From assembly GCF_963678635.1 (NCBI RefSeq), contig NC_087067.1, forward strand, positions 744,001 to 808,000: a stretch of 64,000 nt of DNA. The letters are read 5' to 3'. This document shows positions 21,138-32,503 of the stretch, in pieces (position 1 is the stretch's first letter; each line of letters starts with the position of its first letter). A program made the translations under genes and the position numbers. The stretch comes from Symsagittifera roscoffensis (Eukaryota; Xenacoelomorpha; Acoela; Convolutidae). Under the pieces are notes generated by a model, which saw only the letters and a program-made list of their open reading frames with translations, did not search any database and was not told the DNA's origin.

Positions 21138-22287
21138 TTAACACTCTTTGGCCATGTGCAGTGGGTAGTGGCTGCCGCACAGGTTGGCCATCACTGACCC
21201 TACTAGGGATTTCGCATTTAATGGCAGACCATAGGCTTCGCTCATGGGAAATCCCACTTCCGCCTCGAGACCGACCTTCCAGCTCCGGATGTGCTTTTGA
21301 GTCACATGCAACACCCCAGGCAATGACTCCACGCTCAACGCAGTCACCAAATGGTGTTCAGACTCTAGCCTCTCCAGTGACTGTAGACTGCACATCCTTG
21401 AGAAGAACCCGAGAGCTGTTGCTATGTTCACCGTGGTACTCGCGTAACACTTCGCCACTATTTGTACCTCACTTTTCTCCCTCCCCATGATGTCTTCAAA
21501 CCAAGTGACTAGATCTTCTTTTTCTGTAGAAAAAGGACTGTATCCTAACACATGATCGTCCATCACAGGTGTGCTCTCCACTCCCACACGTCGAATCCAG
21601 ACAAATACCCGGCTCCATCTTCCTCGCCGACCCAAGTTTCTTCGTCCTTTCGCCTGACTCCTTCACCTGAGGTAAGATCAGTTTGTGCACTACAATCAAT
21701 GTTGCTAAATCTTCATCTTCCGTCGATGCTAACCTCACTCGCTCTGTGGTTTCCTCGATCAGGCTCGCGTGGGGCTGTGGACACCAAGAGGGCCTTAGTA
21801 ACTTCCTTACCACTCCCAGATTTGTGATTAACATGCCATTGCCATTACCCATCTTCAGTTCAACTCTTTTGCTTGAGCGCGGTACGCTTATCACCTCCGG
21901 CGTTTTCTCGAGTATCAAGCCCAGACTTGGTCTCTCTCTCTCCACTGCGTCTATTTCCACTATCTTCTCTGTCCAAAACTTCAGCAGCTCCGCTACCTCG
22001 TGGTTCCTGTGAGCACCTCCGGTCTCTGAGTCGAAGAAGGGATTATGCGCCATCCCCATTATTCCAGACACGTACTGATATTCTCCTTTCTTATTGGGTC
22101 TCGAGTACTCCTCTGACGAGGCCAAGTTACGGTGTACATCGTGTTCCTCTTCGAACTTCTTTTTGTAAAATCTCCGTACCTCGTCTAGCTTTCTGTGGCT
22201 CTCCAGCGATTGTCTGGAACCATCCTCCTTTTCTATTCCAGTACTCTGATATACGTTCAAGATGACTGTTGAGACTCTCCTTTCCAC
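21138..22287 (-). pseudogene. ORF2 conserved region with Cys-rich motif, copy B (two frames)
   Basis: Two open stretches, 22287-21496 and 21635-21138, joined by a frameshift near 21530. They match F 59997-58813. Features: LNVYQSTGIEKEDGS, EYSRPNKKGEYQYVSG, LLRPSWCPQPHASLIEE, the Cys cluster CLDSTCGSGEHTCDGRSC, which could bind metal, and the helical FFSRMCSLQSLERLESEHHL. A deletion after HMAKEC removes ~18 bp present in F. No family recognised. Confidence 0.6.
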
Positions 22288-22296
22288 TGTTTTACT

Positions 22297-23235
22297 TCAG
22301 CTTGATCTTTGGTGACATGCCAAGATGGTGCTGTCAGTTGTCATTGACATTATCCATCTTAAGAAACAGGTAGCATCTTTCCTCCTTGCCAGGCTCAAGC
22401 CTGAATTATCCCTGGCAACGTGTTGCATCAGTACTTGATACACCTCTAGATTCTTGCCTCCCAATTTCAACTTGTCGTACGAGGTCAGTGTCTCCAACTC
22501 TATTCCCACCAGGCTCCACGCGAACATTAGTTGTCCTGCGGTTCTAACGGAGGGATTCGCCATCAATGGCGATGCCGATGAGGATGTCCTCATCGCTTCT
22601 TCAAAATGATCCCTTAATAAGTTCTGCCAAGTCCTCTTCAGTTGGCTCCCCAATTCTAGTTTATTAACCTCAGCCTTTTGCTGGGTGGCCCAGTTACGCC
22701 GCTTGCGTGCCACTCCACTGTCAAGCTTCTTTAGGCAGTCTTCCATTTCTTTCAACGTCTCGAGGGCCACCCATCATGGCCGGGAGGTATTCCTCGTTCT
22801 ATTCCTCTCAAGAGGATCGCTCGTTATTTGCTTCCCAGTGGCTTGGTGCTCCTTTGAGACCCATTCTTTGCCTACATCCACCTCCCACGTCTGTCCGCTC
22901 GTTGAACCCCTTCTCATATTCGTCTTCTGGGGCCTGAAGTCTTCTTCAGATGTCGATTTGGTGGAAACCTCCATTTCCTTCTCCACCTCGAGTGGTTTTC
23001 TGGGCTCAGCGCTGCTCTTGTAGGCCGCAGTCTTGCACCGAGCCAGAACCATGGGCGCCGTCTCTCTCAAGTTTGTCTCAGAGACTGCATCCGCTGCAGG
23101 ACTACTCAATCCCTCTACCTCTCTTCTTCTCTTGCGAGACTTCACATCTCTACTTGGGGGCGTTGTCGTTATCATCACTGATTCGACCTCTCTGTCTCCA
23201 TCCAATCCTTCCAACTCTTGCCTCCCCCTGCTCAA
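22297..23235 (-). pseudogene. ORF2 NLS-like and helical region, copy B
   Basis: Two stretches in one frame (23235-22774 and 22770-22297), separated by a TGA at 22771-22773 in the WWVALETL region. They start with RQELEGLDGDREVESVMITT and the basic cluster SRKRRREVEG, then the Ser/Thr-rich linker and the helical block LKEMEDCLKKLDSGVARKRR. Equivalent to copy A 1942-1010. Confidence 0.6.
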
Positions 23236-24369
23236 GCCTTATATTACTAGTCTCAACCTTATCCCCTTTTACACATTCAATTATCTTATCTATAGTTTTT
23301 TGTCTCAGAGTAGAGCTGCCTTTACATTCGTCGTCTCTGGTCGTCGATTGCGCCTTTCTTAGCTCGACCAGCTTGCTTAGCAGTTCTTTCCTCGCCTTCT
23401 CATCCAGACCTGTTCCCATCAGAAGTGGCTCTCTAAATTTCACCACTGCGTCCCACAATTCTTCCTTGAAATCGTCCAGCGCGGTCTCGTCGTTCACTTC
23501 TCGATTCAACTCTCTCAAGAATTCTCGCCAAGCATGGTCTTATTTCCCTCGAAGGTATTCTTTTCCTTTTCTTCTGCACTCAAGAGTATCATTCCCATGT
23601 TGGACGTCTCACTTGTCAATGGCAACTATAGGTTTTTGCTGGGTGATGGTGTCAGAGGTGGAGTAGCAGTGTCTGCCCAATTCTCTTCGCTCAGATCTTT
23701 CAACAATTCTTGAGTGGTGAACTCCTCCCCCGATGGCTTTGGTTCTGGTGTGTTCCCCACTTCCATTTCTTCTCCGGCCTCGCTGAGAGTCTCGTCCATA
23801 CTTTCCTCTCCCGATTCGGCCCTTCTTCTCTCAAGAATCCTCCTGAATCGATCTTCTACAGGGCTGCTCCTCTTGTCTCCAGGGGTGCCCACCGACAGGG
23901 GTGATGGTGTCGTCGGATTCGATTTCTTATACTCTGTCAGAGCCACATACAACGGACCTGCTGCGTCCAGCTCCCTTCCCTCCTGTCTCATCTCCGCCTG
24001 CTCCAGCCCGTAGGGTGCCCGGTATTTTCTTGTTGCGAACTTCATTTCGTCCTTCAATGCAATGTGTCCCTCTTTCACGATCATCCTGCCATTGTCCCAC
24101 ACAGACAACATGTTCTCAAATCCCTGCTGCTCAAGCGTTCTCAAGACCTCTCGTACCTCGAACTTTGGGGGTAGCGAGCCTCTCATCTTCTTCGCTTGAG
24201 TCGTCCATGAGTTAATTTTTATCTCACTAGTGTGAAAATAAACTGCTGCAGTGTAGCCAATGAACAGGGGATCCCAGCCATCAGTGAACCCCTTCTGCAA
24301 TTCTTCTGCAGCTGCTCTCGCGAATAGGGACGGGACCACCAGGGGACTGTTCATTCCCAGGGTCATTCT
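23150..24369 (-). pseudogene. Duplicated ORF2 acidic-linker segment, copy B (lower unit)
   Basis: Repeats the coding content of 24370-25532: FENMLSVWDNGRM, the acidic linker, a TAG where A has Glu after PSPSKNL (23626), a 25-bp deletion near 23535 that shifts the frame, then DEKARKELLSKLVELRKAQ. Reading runs across the duplication junction from one unit into the other (24681-23626), which is a product of the duplication. Confidence 0.55.
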
Positions 24370-25532
24370 CCTTCCAACTCTTGCCTCCCCCTGCTCAAGC
24401 CTTATATTACTAGTCTCAACCTTATCCCCTTTTACACATTCAATTATCTTATCTATAGTTTTTTGTCTCAGAGTAGAGCTGCCTTTACATTCGTCGTCTC
24501 TGGTCGTCGATTGCGCCTTTCTTAGCTCGACCAGCTTGCTTAGCAGTTCTTTCCTCGCCTTCTCATCCAGACCTGTTCCCATCAGAAGTGGCTCTCTAAA
24601 TTTCACCACTGCGTCCCACAATTCTTCCTTGAAATCGTCCAGCGCGGTCTCGTCGTTCACTTCTCGATTCAACTCTCTCAAGAATTCTCGCCAAGCATGG
24701 TCTTATTTCCCTCGAAGGTATTCTTTTCCTTTTCTTCTGCACTCAAGAGTATCATTCCCATGTTGGACGTCTCACTTGTCAATGGCAACTATAGGTTTTT
24801 GCTGGGTGATGGTGTCAGAGGTGGAGTAGCAGTGTCTGCCCAATTCTCTTCGCTCAGATCTTTCAACAATTCTTGAGTGGTGAACTCCTCCCCCGATGGC
24901 TTTGGTTCTGGTGTGTTCCCCACTTCCATTTCTTCTCCGGCCTCGCTGAGAGTCTCGTCCATACTTTCCTCTCCCGATTCGGCCCTTCTTCTCTCAAGAA
25001 TCCTCCTGAATCGATCTTCTACAGGGCTGCTCCTCTTGTCTCCAGGGGTGCCCACCGACAGGGGTGATGGTGTCGTCGGATTCGATTTCTTATACTCTGT
25101 CAGAGCCACATACAACGGACCTGCTGCGTCCAGCTCCCTTCCCTCCTGTCTCATCTCCGCCTGCTCCAGCCCGTAGGGTGCCCGGTATTTTCTTGTTGCG
25201 AACTTCATTTCGTCCTTCAATGCAATGTGTCCCTCTTTCACGATCATCCTGCCATTGTCCCACACAGACAACATGTTCTCAAATCCCTGCTGCTCAAGCG
25301 TTCTCAAGACCTCTCGTACCTCGAACTTTGGGGGTAGCGAGCCTCTCATCTTCTTCGCTTGAGTCGTCCATGAGTTTATTTTTATCTCACTAGTGTGAAA
25401 ATAAACTGCTGCAGTGTAGCCAATGAACAGGGGATCCCAGCCATCAGTGAACCCCTTCTGCAATTCTTCTGCAGCTGCTCTCGCGAATAGGGACGGGACC
25501 ACCAGGGGACTGTTCATTCCCAGGGTCATTCT
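23207..25532 (-). repeat. 1,163-bp direct tandem duplication inside ORF2, copy B
   Basis: Units 23207-24369 and 24370-25532 are almost identical; the one difference I noticed is GAGTTAATTT at ~24211 versus GAGTTTATTT at ~25374. Copies A and F have a single unit. The length is not a multiple of three, so the duplication also breaks the frame. Either a very recent event or an assembly duplication. Confidence 0.9.
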
Positions 25533-27464
25533 CCTGACTGTTGGGAACTCGGGAATGGTTGTTGGCAAGATTTCCTTCGCCATTATTGCCTCTAGCTCCC
25601 TCTTGACCAACTCAAAGCTTTTCTTCCACGCGGGAATCCTCAAGATCTCCTTTCCACTCGCTGTCAGAGGGTTCAAGTTCCAGAACTTAGGATACGTTTC
25701 GATGGGGCCTTCACGTTTGCCTCCCATCCTACACTGTAGTTGTCCTCGGAAATTATACACCATCAGCTGTGCATCCTTCACCTTTCCGAAGAGTACCGTA
25801 TTGCTTATCTGTGCCCTCAGCACCTCTTGCTGACACCAATTGAGCGCCGTCCCGTCCAGCACACTTATGGGGCTCAAGTGCGTCACGGAGTTGCGATACG
25901 CCGTCACTAGAGGATCCTGGAATGCATACGTCACGGCCGGTCCATAAATGCAGGTTACGACCTCCTCTAGACCCCGGATTATCCCCATTGGGTCCGACCT
26001 CATCGCCAGGCATAGGTCGGTCAACAAAGGCATGCAACCATTCACCTTCCTCCATTCCTCTCTCGTCTTTGGATTCTTCTCTTCACCAGTCATATATCGA
26101 TTCTGCATCAAGAGGTATTCCACTAGCAGCGTCTTCAGCCCTGCTGCACACTTATAAGAATAAGTGTCGATGCTCGAGTGGGTTTTCCCCATCGACAGGG
26201 GCTCCCCATACTTCATCAGTCGATAAAATGACACCAGTTCACCATGGGTTAGGAGCACCAGTGCCAGATACCCGTCGATCCGTAGTGTTTTCACGCCTCG
26301 ACTGAACATGTACGCTGGGCCCATGTCGAATAAGTATCTAGGGTAAACCAGGCACAAAGCCAACAGCAGGCTGATGGGCATGCTCAATACTTCCTGCACA
26401 AAGGATCCAAAAATGGTCTCTTTTGCACAGAACACTCCAGCCATGAACTCTTTCCCCCAACAAGGACTCAAGAACTTGAGAATCTCGTGATCCCTCCTCG
26501 TCTTCAGTTCGCCCTTCGCGTGCTCCCTCCAGAATCCTCCGATTTTTACCTCGTTAGCAGCGGTGACGAACCTAGTCAATGTCATCTTCCTACCTTCGGC
26601 CATCTCCAGTTGCTTCTCAAGAAAACTCCAGACTTGTTTCACGAGAGGTGGCGCATTCTCTTTCGTCTTGTCTGTAGCGTTCTCCAGCCTTGGTGTCAGA
26701 AATGGCCACCAGCATCTTTCTTGCGTCAGTCGATAAACCATCGACTCTAGTTGCTTCTCCGTTGCAGCCACATTTTTTCTTTCATTGCTCGGTCCTCTAG
26801 ACCTACCAGTGGAACTCGTGATTGTCACCTCCATGCTTCGAAACCACAAGCTGGCCGTCAAGTGACTTACCACCGGATGGTCGTCCCCGATGACTGGACT
26901 AAACTTAAGCTGTCTGGCGAAGTTTGATATCTCTAGCAAGAGGACCTCGTCCAAGACAATGAGGATGTCTGCTAATTCGTAGAAGCCCCTCAACGCGTGG
27001 GATACATCCGCCCATGCCGCTGCCAGTTCCGACTTGCGGAGCCTCAGGTTCGTCGGTTCCAGCTCTCGATTGGGAGCTGCCATTAGAATCCGCCACTCAT
27101 TTCCCTCGGCTATCAGGATCAAGACTGCGTATACGAATTGCAGGGCGGGAGGCATGTTCGCGTACCCGGGGGACGTAGTGAACACCACCTTTGTCTTGGA
27201 CCCAAATCGCCAGGCAATGTTCTCTTGCACCTCATTCATTGCTGCAAATAACGTCTGGATTGCTTCCCAGATTCTTCTCGGTGTCGGTTCGTCGCCCTTG
27301 AGCTGCTCAAGAAACCCAGTCGCGTGCAAATGGTCGTTCATTCCTGCAAACAGTAGTAGCTCAGGCTCACAAGGCATCTCCGATTTTATTGCTACCACCA
27401 GGGTCAACAGCTGGTTTAGCTCAGCTCCTGGCAATGAGTATATCAAAGTCTCTGGCCAGAACAA
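24789..27464 (-). pseudogene. ORF2 central region (second SGNH-like domain to acidic linker), copy B
   Basis: The longest uninterrupted ORF2 piece, 891 codons. Residues 1-165 form the second SGNH-like domain: IYSLPGAELNQLL (block II-like), LLLFAGMNDHLHATG (block III-like GxND), KTKVVFTTSPGYANM, and AAAWADVSHALRGF. No block I Ser is visible, so it is probably non-catalytic. Residues ~170-640 are the conserved domain of unknown function, with the hydrophobic MPISLLLALCLVYPRYLF, and ~640-891 the acidic Pro/Ser linker. It shows that the stop at 4598 in copy A is a mutation. It ends at a TAG where copy A has Glu. Confidence 0.7.
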
Positions 27465-27504
27465 CTTGGGAGACTTCCCTCGAAGTCTGATCCCGCTACG
27501 ATGA

Positions 27505-28751
27505 TCACCCTCGCAGCAGCTGGATCTGCTCTGTCATAAACCGCCAGGGTTTTGGCCAATTGGGTGCTCCCGCAGGGTCTCCCGTATCAATATTGTCCGC
27601 CAACCTTGTGCCTTCATAGGCGGTATCTGGCAGTTCCATTTCCCTTGGGTCCAACAGTTTATCCACCACCTTTAACTGCGCTGGAGTTGCCAATCTGATC
27701 CTGGCAATGCTTGTTCGATGTTTGGGGGGTTCCGCTATGAGTCCCGGACTCCCCAGCAACTTGAGAGGCCTGTAATTGATAGGTCCAATGATCGACTTCG
27801 TGGGAATCCCGGTCAGATCCACAGTCTCCAACATTCTCGCTCTCGAGAAATGCGTCTCGTGAGCCTTCCACCAGTCCACGCACTGATGTCTACTCAAGTC
27901 CTCGTGTGACACCCGTTCGAGACCCAGGGTTTCCGCCAACTCTTGTCTACATTCCAGGTCTTCCAAGTCCAACCCTCTCACTTTTTCTAGATATCTCAAC
28001 CGAATGGTCTCCACTGGTCTCTCCACCCTCTTGCTCTCCGCCACTACCACTGAGGAAACTACCGAACTCTGGGGTGTTGATGACGTCACCTCCTCAGCCT
28101 CCATCGTTACGGCGCCTGGTAATCTGGTCCGATTGCTTCTTGAGCTGTCTCTAGAATCGACCCTCGCCCACAAGCGACTGGACAAGGCTCTGGAGGCAAG
28201 GAAGGGTGGATTTGGAGGTGATCCGAATGTGAATTGGGCCGTCTCCAGCAGTTCCGCTTCTAGCGCGTTTATGTGCCTTTGAAAGACATCATTTAACCAT
28301 TCCACTCCCCTTGGTCTATCGAAGTGGATTCCGTCTGAGGATGCATCGTCGGTGAATCCAGCTTGTTCCATCTGCTCCGCCACATCCAGCAATCCCACCG
28401 GGAGGACGCTCCTTTGATGAATTTGCCTGATCACTTCGTTCAGGTTTCGTACCTTCGCGTTCATCTCCGTCGCGTTTTGATCAGCCTTCATGTTGTAGGG
28501 ATGGTGCATACTGTGAGTGGGACAGGATCCATCTGAATCCTTAACTCCTCAAGGATGCAGCTCATCTTGTCATGCAGCCTCGTGACTTTCCTTGGCTCTC
28601 CCCTTGACACGTCATTCGTCCCGATCATCAGAGTTACCGTGTACACTCTCGTCATCCCTAGCATCTCAAGTGTTGCCAATATTTGTGGCGTCGCAGCTCC
28701 AGCGAAACTCAAGATCCCCGTTTGCCATTGCGATTGAATCCGGGTCAGCAC
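27505..28751 (-). pseudogene. ORF2 SGNH-hydrolase domain, copy B (frameshifted)
   Basis: Two frames, 28751-28488 and 28509-27505. The first has MIGTNDVSRGEPRK (block III), the second SDGIHFDRPRGVEW (block V, DxxH). The block I sequence IIGDSLL is still encoded at ~28765-28785 but in another frame after a ~15-bp loss near 28785. A one-base change near 28500 splits the rest (CTIP/PYNM). Copy A has the domain in one frame. The segment continues through LDLEDLECRQELAETLG and GPINYRPLKLLGSPGLIAE to a frameshift near 27500. Confidence 0.65.
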
Positions 28752-28774
28752 CCACAGCAGGCTGTCCCCTATAA

Positions 28775-29599
28775 TTAGGTGGTCTGCGTGAGGTACTCCA
28801 CAAAGGCTGCGTCATGGAAGCAGTCCCTCCTGGCCCTTTGTGCCGTGCTCCAATCCAGGCGATTGTGTCTGTGGTACCTGCCTTCTGTGTTCTTCTTATA
28901 GCTTGAGATCATCACACTCCTGATCGGTTGCTCCCTCCAGCTCAAGGGAAGCTCCGGTCTTCCTGAACTCTCACGACTTCTTAGCTGTAGTCTCTCGTTC
29001 AATTCCTTTAGACGTGACGAGCTGCCGCTCACCTGACTGCCGCTCGGGGTTGAGCTCGGGGTATACCCTGGCAGTGCAACGTCCATTAGTGGGCGTATAG
29101 GTTGTGTCTCTAGGCCGCGCAGGGAGGACGTTGACTCAGTCGGTATCCATACTTCCAACCCCTCACTCATGTGTTCTCGAGCCGCGCGGTCAAGGTTAAA
29201 CCGACCCCTCGATCTGGGAGTTTCGTCTACCTCCATCCGTGACTCTGGCCTTGAGCTGGTAACCACTCGCTCCTTGGGCCTGGCTCCCTTTTGCATATCG
29301 AGCTCGCGCTGTCGTTGCTGGATTCTCTCCAGTTCTGACTTCAGCTGTTCACAATTCGCGGCATTCTCCCGCACCCTTTGTTCCTGCTGGTGTTCGGCCC
29401 TCAGCATCTCAAGCACCCTCTGTGTTTGATCCCGTTCGATGACCGCCTGGTCCCTCTCCAGCTGAGCCTGGTCTCTATCAAGCTTCGCTTGATCCCGGTC
29501 GAGGTTCGCCTTGTTCCTCTCCCTCTGTCTCTTCTCAAGTTCTTTTCTCAGAGCACTGAGGTCCGGATACGCCTCTTCTGTTTGCTCTGCCCGCGTCAT
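28775..29599 (-). pseudogene. ORF2 coiled coil and linker, copy B
   Basis: 274 codons. The heptad repeats LDRDQAK, LDRDQAQ, LERDQAV and IERDQTQ are kept. Reads without interruption through IQQRQRELDMQKGARPKERV, showing that the TAG at 6967 in copy A is a mutation. Ends in VEYLTQTT because a deletion moves the SGNH block out of frame. Confidence 0.65.
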
Positions 29600-29692
29600 T
29601 GATGGCGTCTTGCTCGTGCTCTGGCCTGCTGATCTTGTTGATGGTCTGATCGGCAGTGGGAACTCCCCTGCACCATACTCGGTACTATTACC

Positions 29693-30003
29693 CTAGCCAG
29701 GATTCCTCGCCAGGTCGAAGCCCCTTACTCCTCCATCCACATTCCATGACAGCCATCTGGTTTGCTCTTGATTGGATATTCCCTCGGTGGTATAGCCGAC
29801 CATCAAGACAGCTTCTGTCACAGACTCCCTGCATTCACCCTGCTCCTCTAACTGAAGGATGGCGTTCAGCATCACCGCCATTCTCTCATCCACTTGGGTG
29901 TAATCCAGGTCCCTCAGGCGTCTCTATAGCTCATCAAGCGTGGTTTTCTTCAGAGCCGCGGGCATGGACTTCCAGAACCTATCTGCCATCTCTGTGATTT
30001 GTA
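29693..30003 (-). pseudogene. ORF2 N-terminus, copy B
   Basis: Matches copy A 7648-7300. The start region (ADRFWKSMPAALKK) is interrupted by a TAG in the DELYRRL motif at ~29922, and a second TAG follows NPG at 29693. An additional in-frame ATG lies 11 codons upstream of the A-type start. Confidence 0.55.
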
Positions 30004-30019
30004 GATGATCTCGAGTATT

Positions 30020-30110
30020 AATCCACTTGAGAATTGCCTTACCGACTTGAGAATTACCGTACCGACTTGAGTATTCCCTTACCGACTTGAGTATTCCCTT
30101 ACCGACTTAA
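30020..30110 (-). repeat. 20-bp tandem repeat with GGTAAG motifs upstream of ORF2, copy B
   Basis: About four units reading CTCAAGTCGGTAAGGGAATA in element sense. The array differs in unit details from that of copy A but sits at the same place and keeps GTCGGTAAGG or GTCGGTACGG. Confidence 0.8.
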
Positions 30111-30234
30111 TTACTTGAGAAATATCTTTTTGCAAATATCTTTTGCATGCGTTGATGATCACGAGTTTGTTCAAGACCTTCTTTTCTCTCTTTCACTTGA
30201 GTGTGGTTGAATTGTCAGTTTGTTTATCAAACCG

Positions 30235-30252
30235 ATCTGAAAATTAAATCCA
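30235..30252 (-). promoter_or_regulatory. Candidate 3' splice site for ORF2 mRNA, copy B
   Basis: GGATTTAATTTTCAG followed by ATCGG in element sense, equivalent to 7905-7922 in copy A. Bases around it have diverged but TTTTCAG is kept. Confidence 0.5.
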
Positions 30253-30526
30253 TTTTAAGACTAAGATGTCATGTTCCTAACCTAAACCCCCCCCCCTTTA
30301 CCATCATAGTTAAAACCTTATCTTTTTCATTCTACTTAAAACAATTCAATTGTAAGTTTTCTAAGAGCATGCAGATTCATTTCATTCACTTCATGTTTTA
30401 GCACCGTCAATTTTCTAAAAATCAATTGTCATGCCAATCGCGTTTTAAGATCCTTTTACCTGTGCCGCTCCCCAATACCCGACTTGAGTTCCCTTCATAC
30501 CCTACTCGAGACCCCATGTACCCGAT

Positions 30527-31330
30527 TCAGGCGATGCTCAAGTAGTATTTCTTGTGCAGATGTACTATTATCTCTGTTTCTGCGAAGACCACGTGCAGGA
30601 TGGCATATAGTTCCCTTGGGCTCAGCTTGCCCCTGTTTGGGTCATAGACCGGCATTGAGACCTCCGTTATCCTTCTTTCAATCATGAAGTCTCGTAGTCT
30701 TCTTAGTGCCAACATCACGTGTTCAGGGTCGATTGTATTCCTGTCATTGACCCTCGTCACCAGAAAGCACAGGTACTTGCCTGGGACTTGCGCTACTGAT
30801 GGGGGAAGCGCCGTCATTCCTCCCAGCCCCGGTCTCTGTCTGAATAGAAACTCCACGTTCTGGTATTCTCTCTTGAAGTCGGCCTCCAGTCTCGACTTGA
30901 AACTCATGTCTGCCGTGATACAGATCGCGCTAGTGCTGTTTGACAGGATGAAGTCGCTATCCGTTATCATGATGTTTTCCGAGTACTCATTGGGTATTTC
31001 AAATTTCGTTTTGAAATTCCGACCTAAGTTAGGCTCTGGCTCTTCTTCATCCAGTTCCAATTCGCTTGTTTCTCTCACTTCCTTGAGTTTTTTTATCATC
31101 AAATTTTTGGTGTGGGTAAGTCCTACCCCCACTCCCCGGTCAAAAATATTTATCGACGTCCCTGTCGATGATGTTGGGTCTGAATTATCCGGCGGAATGT
31201 CGAGCGGCCTGTCTGTTGCCGTCCAGCCGAAGAGAGGGTCCTCTGTTTTTTTTTGTGTTTTTCCGATGACAAGTCGACTGGTTGAATGCTTTGCACTTCG
31301 CAGTTTTCGTTCTTGACATCTCGCATCCAT
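30527..31330 (-). pseudogene. Pol C-terminus with macro-like domain, copy B
   Basis: 267 codons, the fullest version of this tail. About residues 115-265 resemble an OARD1/Poa1-type macro domain: NIMITDSDFILSNSTSAICI (strands 1-2), FKSRLEADFKREYQNVEFLF (helix 1), KYLCFLVTRVNDRNTIDPEH (central strand and loop), LRDFMIERRITEVSMPVYD (helix and strand), PRELYAILHVVFAETEIIVH (final helix and strand). Active relatives use glycine-rich loops and a catalytic Asp; here these loops read MSFKSRL and YDPNRGKL, so activity is doubtful. Macro domains bind or remove ADP-ribose and occur in several RNA-virus polyproteins. The first ~20 codons are out of the true frame. Confidence 0.65.
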
Positions 31331-31340
31331 TCTAGTATCC

Positions 31341-31526
31341 TCAACTCGTGTTCTCCCTCCATTCTATCTCGCTCTGTTCCAGGTCCGTCTCCAATTCCGG
31401 TGTCGAGTAGTCTTCCTGCGGATAATGTCCACCATCATCAATAACTTGCCATTCATCTTCGGATTCTAGTTCGCCTGCACTCAGTAGTTCTTCGCCCAAT
31501 TTGTCTGGCTGTATCTTATCAATCAA
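31341..31526 (-). pseudogene. Pol acidic tail, copy B
   Basis: 61 codons (IDKIQPDKLGEELL, EDEWQVIDDGGHYPQEDYST) linking the integrase tail to the macro-like part. Frameshifts flank it on both sides. Confidence 0.5.
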
Positions 31527-32503
31527 AAAGTCATCCCCGTACCTTTGTACCTCATGCCTGTCCGCTTACGATTACCAGTCCTGGTCCCCGGTGGTATTGA
31601 TCGATCTGGTTCCATCCACTTTGGCACCTCATTCTGCTCCGGGTCGTTCCAGTCCTCCTCTACAAACGATCCTGCTTCAGAGTCCACCTCTATCTTTTCA
31701 TTGTGGTCCAAACTCAAGTTCTCGTTGCCATCATTTTCATCTCTAGTGCCTTTTTCGTTGACTTCACATGCTGGCTCTACCACTAGGTACTCAAGACCCT
31801 CCATGTCTTTTGGTATACACCAGTCCTCTGGAGATGGGAAGTGAGGCTTCAGATTTTCATAATGTGCTGCTCGCCCAGTACTCAAGCGGTAGAACCGTCC
31901 TTGTTGATGTACTTCCGTTATCATGAATGGTCCTCTCCACTTCTTGAGTAGTTTCTTTGTCCCTTTGGGCGGTATGACATTTTGGAAGACCCACACGTAC
32001 TGGCCCGCCTCATATGGCTTTGCCTGTAATATTCTTTCATCATATTTCTTGCGTTGTCTCATCTGCGCTTGCGCAGTGTTCCTCCTGCATAGCTCGTTTA
32101 GTTCCTGCTGTCTCCTGATCGCTTTTTTCACGTATGCTTGAGGCGACGTCCTTTTCCCTTCGTATTCCGGGTAGAAGAATGTCAGGGGCATTGCTCTCTC
32201 CCTGCCCGTCAACACCATGAAAGAACTGATGTCCGTCGTTGAGTGCTGAGTACTGTTGTAGGCCCCTACGACTTGCGGCAGGTATTTATCCCAGTCCGTC
32301 ATGTATCTTGAGCAGTATACCCTCAACATATTAACCAACGTTCTGTTCTGTCTCTCTACCAGCCCATTGGTCTGGGGATGGTAGGTTGTCGAGTGTGCTT
32401 GAGCAATGTGCGATCTCTCCATCAATTCTTTTGTCAATCCCCCACAAAAGCTTTGCCGTTGTCCGACTGGAAAGTCATTGGAAAACCATACCGTGATATC
32501 CAA
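31523..32503 (-). pseudogene. Integrase C-terminal half, GPY/F module and tail, copy B
   Basis: 326 codons. Contains TTYHPQTNGLVERQNRTL with the catalytic Glu, YLPQVVGAYNSTQHSTT, the GPY/F module LLKKWRGPFMITEVHQQGRF and the acidic tail VEEDWNDPEQNEVPKWMEPD. The GPY/F module assists target contact in Ty3/Gypsy integrases. A frameshift near 32450 separates it from the first two catalytic Asp. Confidence 0.75.

Noticed and set aside
20027-29997. ORF2 as a retroviral envelope
   Set aside because: No signal peptide, furin-like site, fusion peptide or C-terminal membrane anchor; instead coiled coil, SGNH blocks and acidic/basic linkers.
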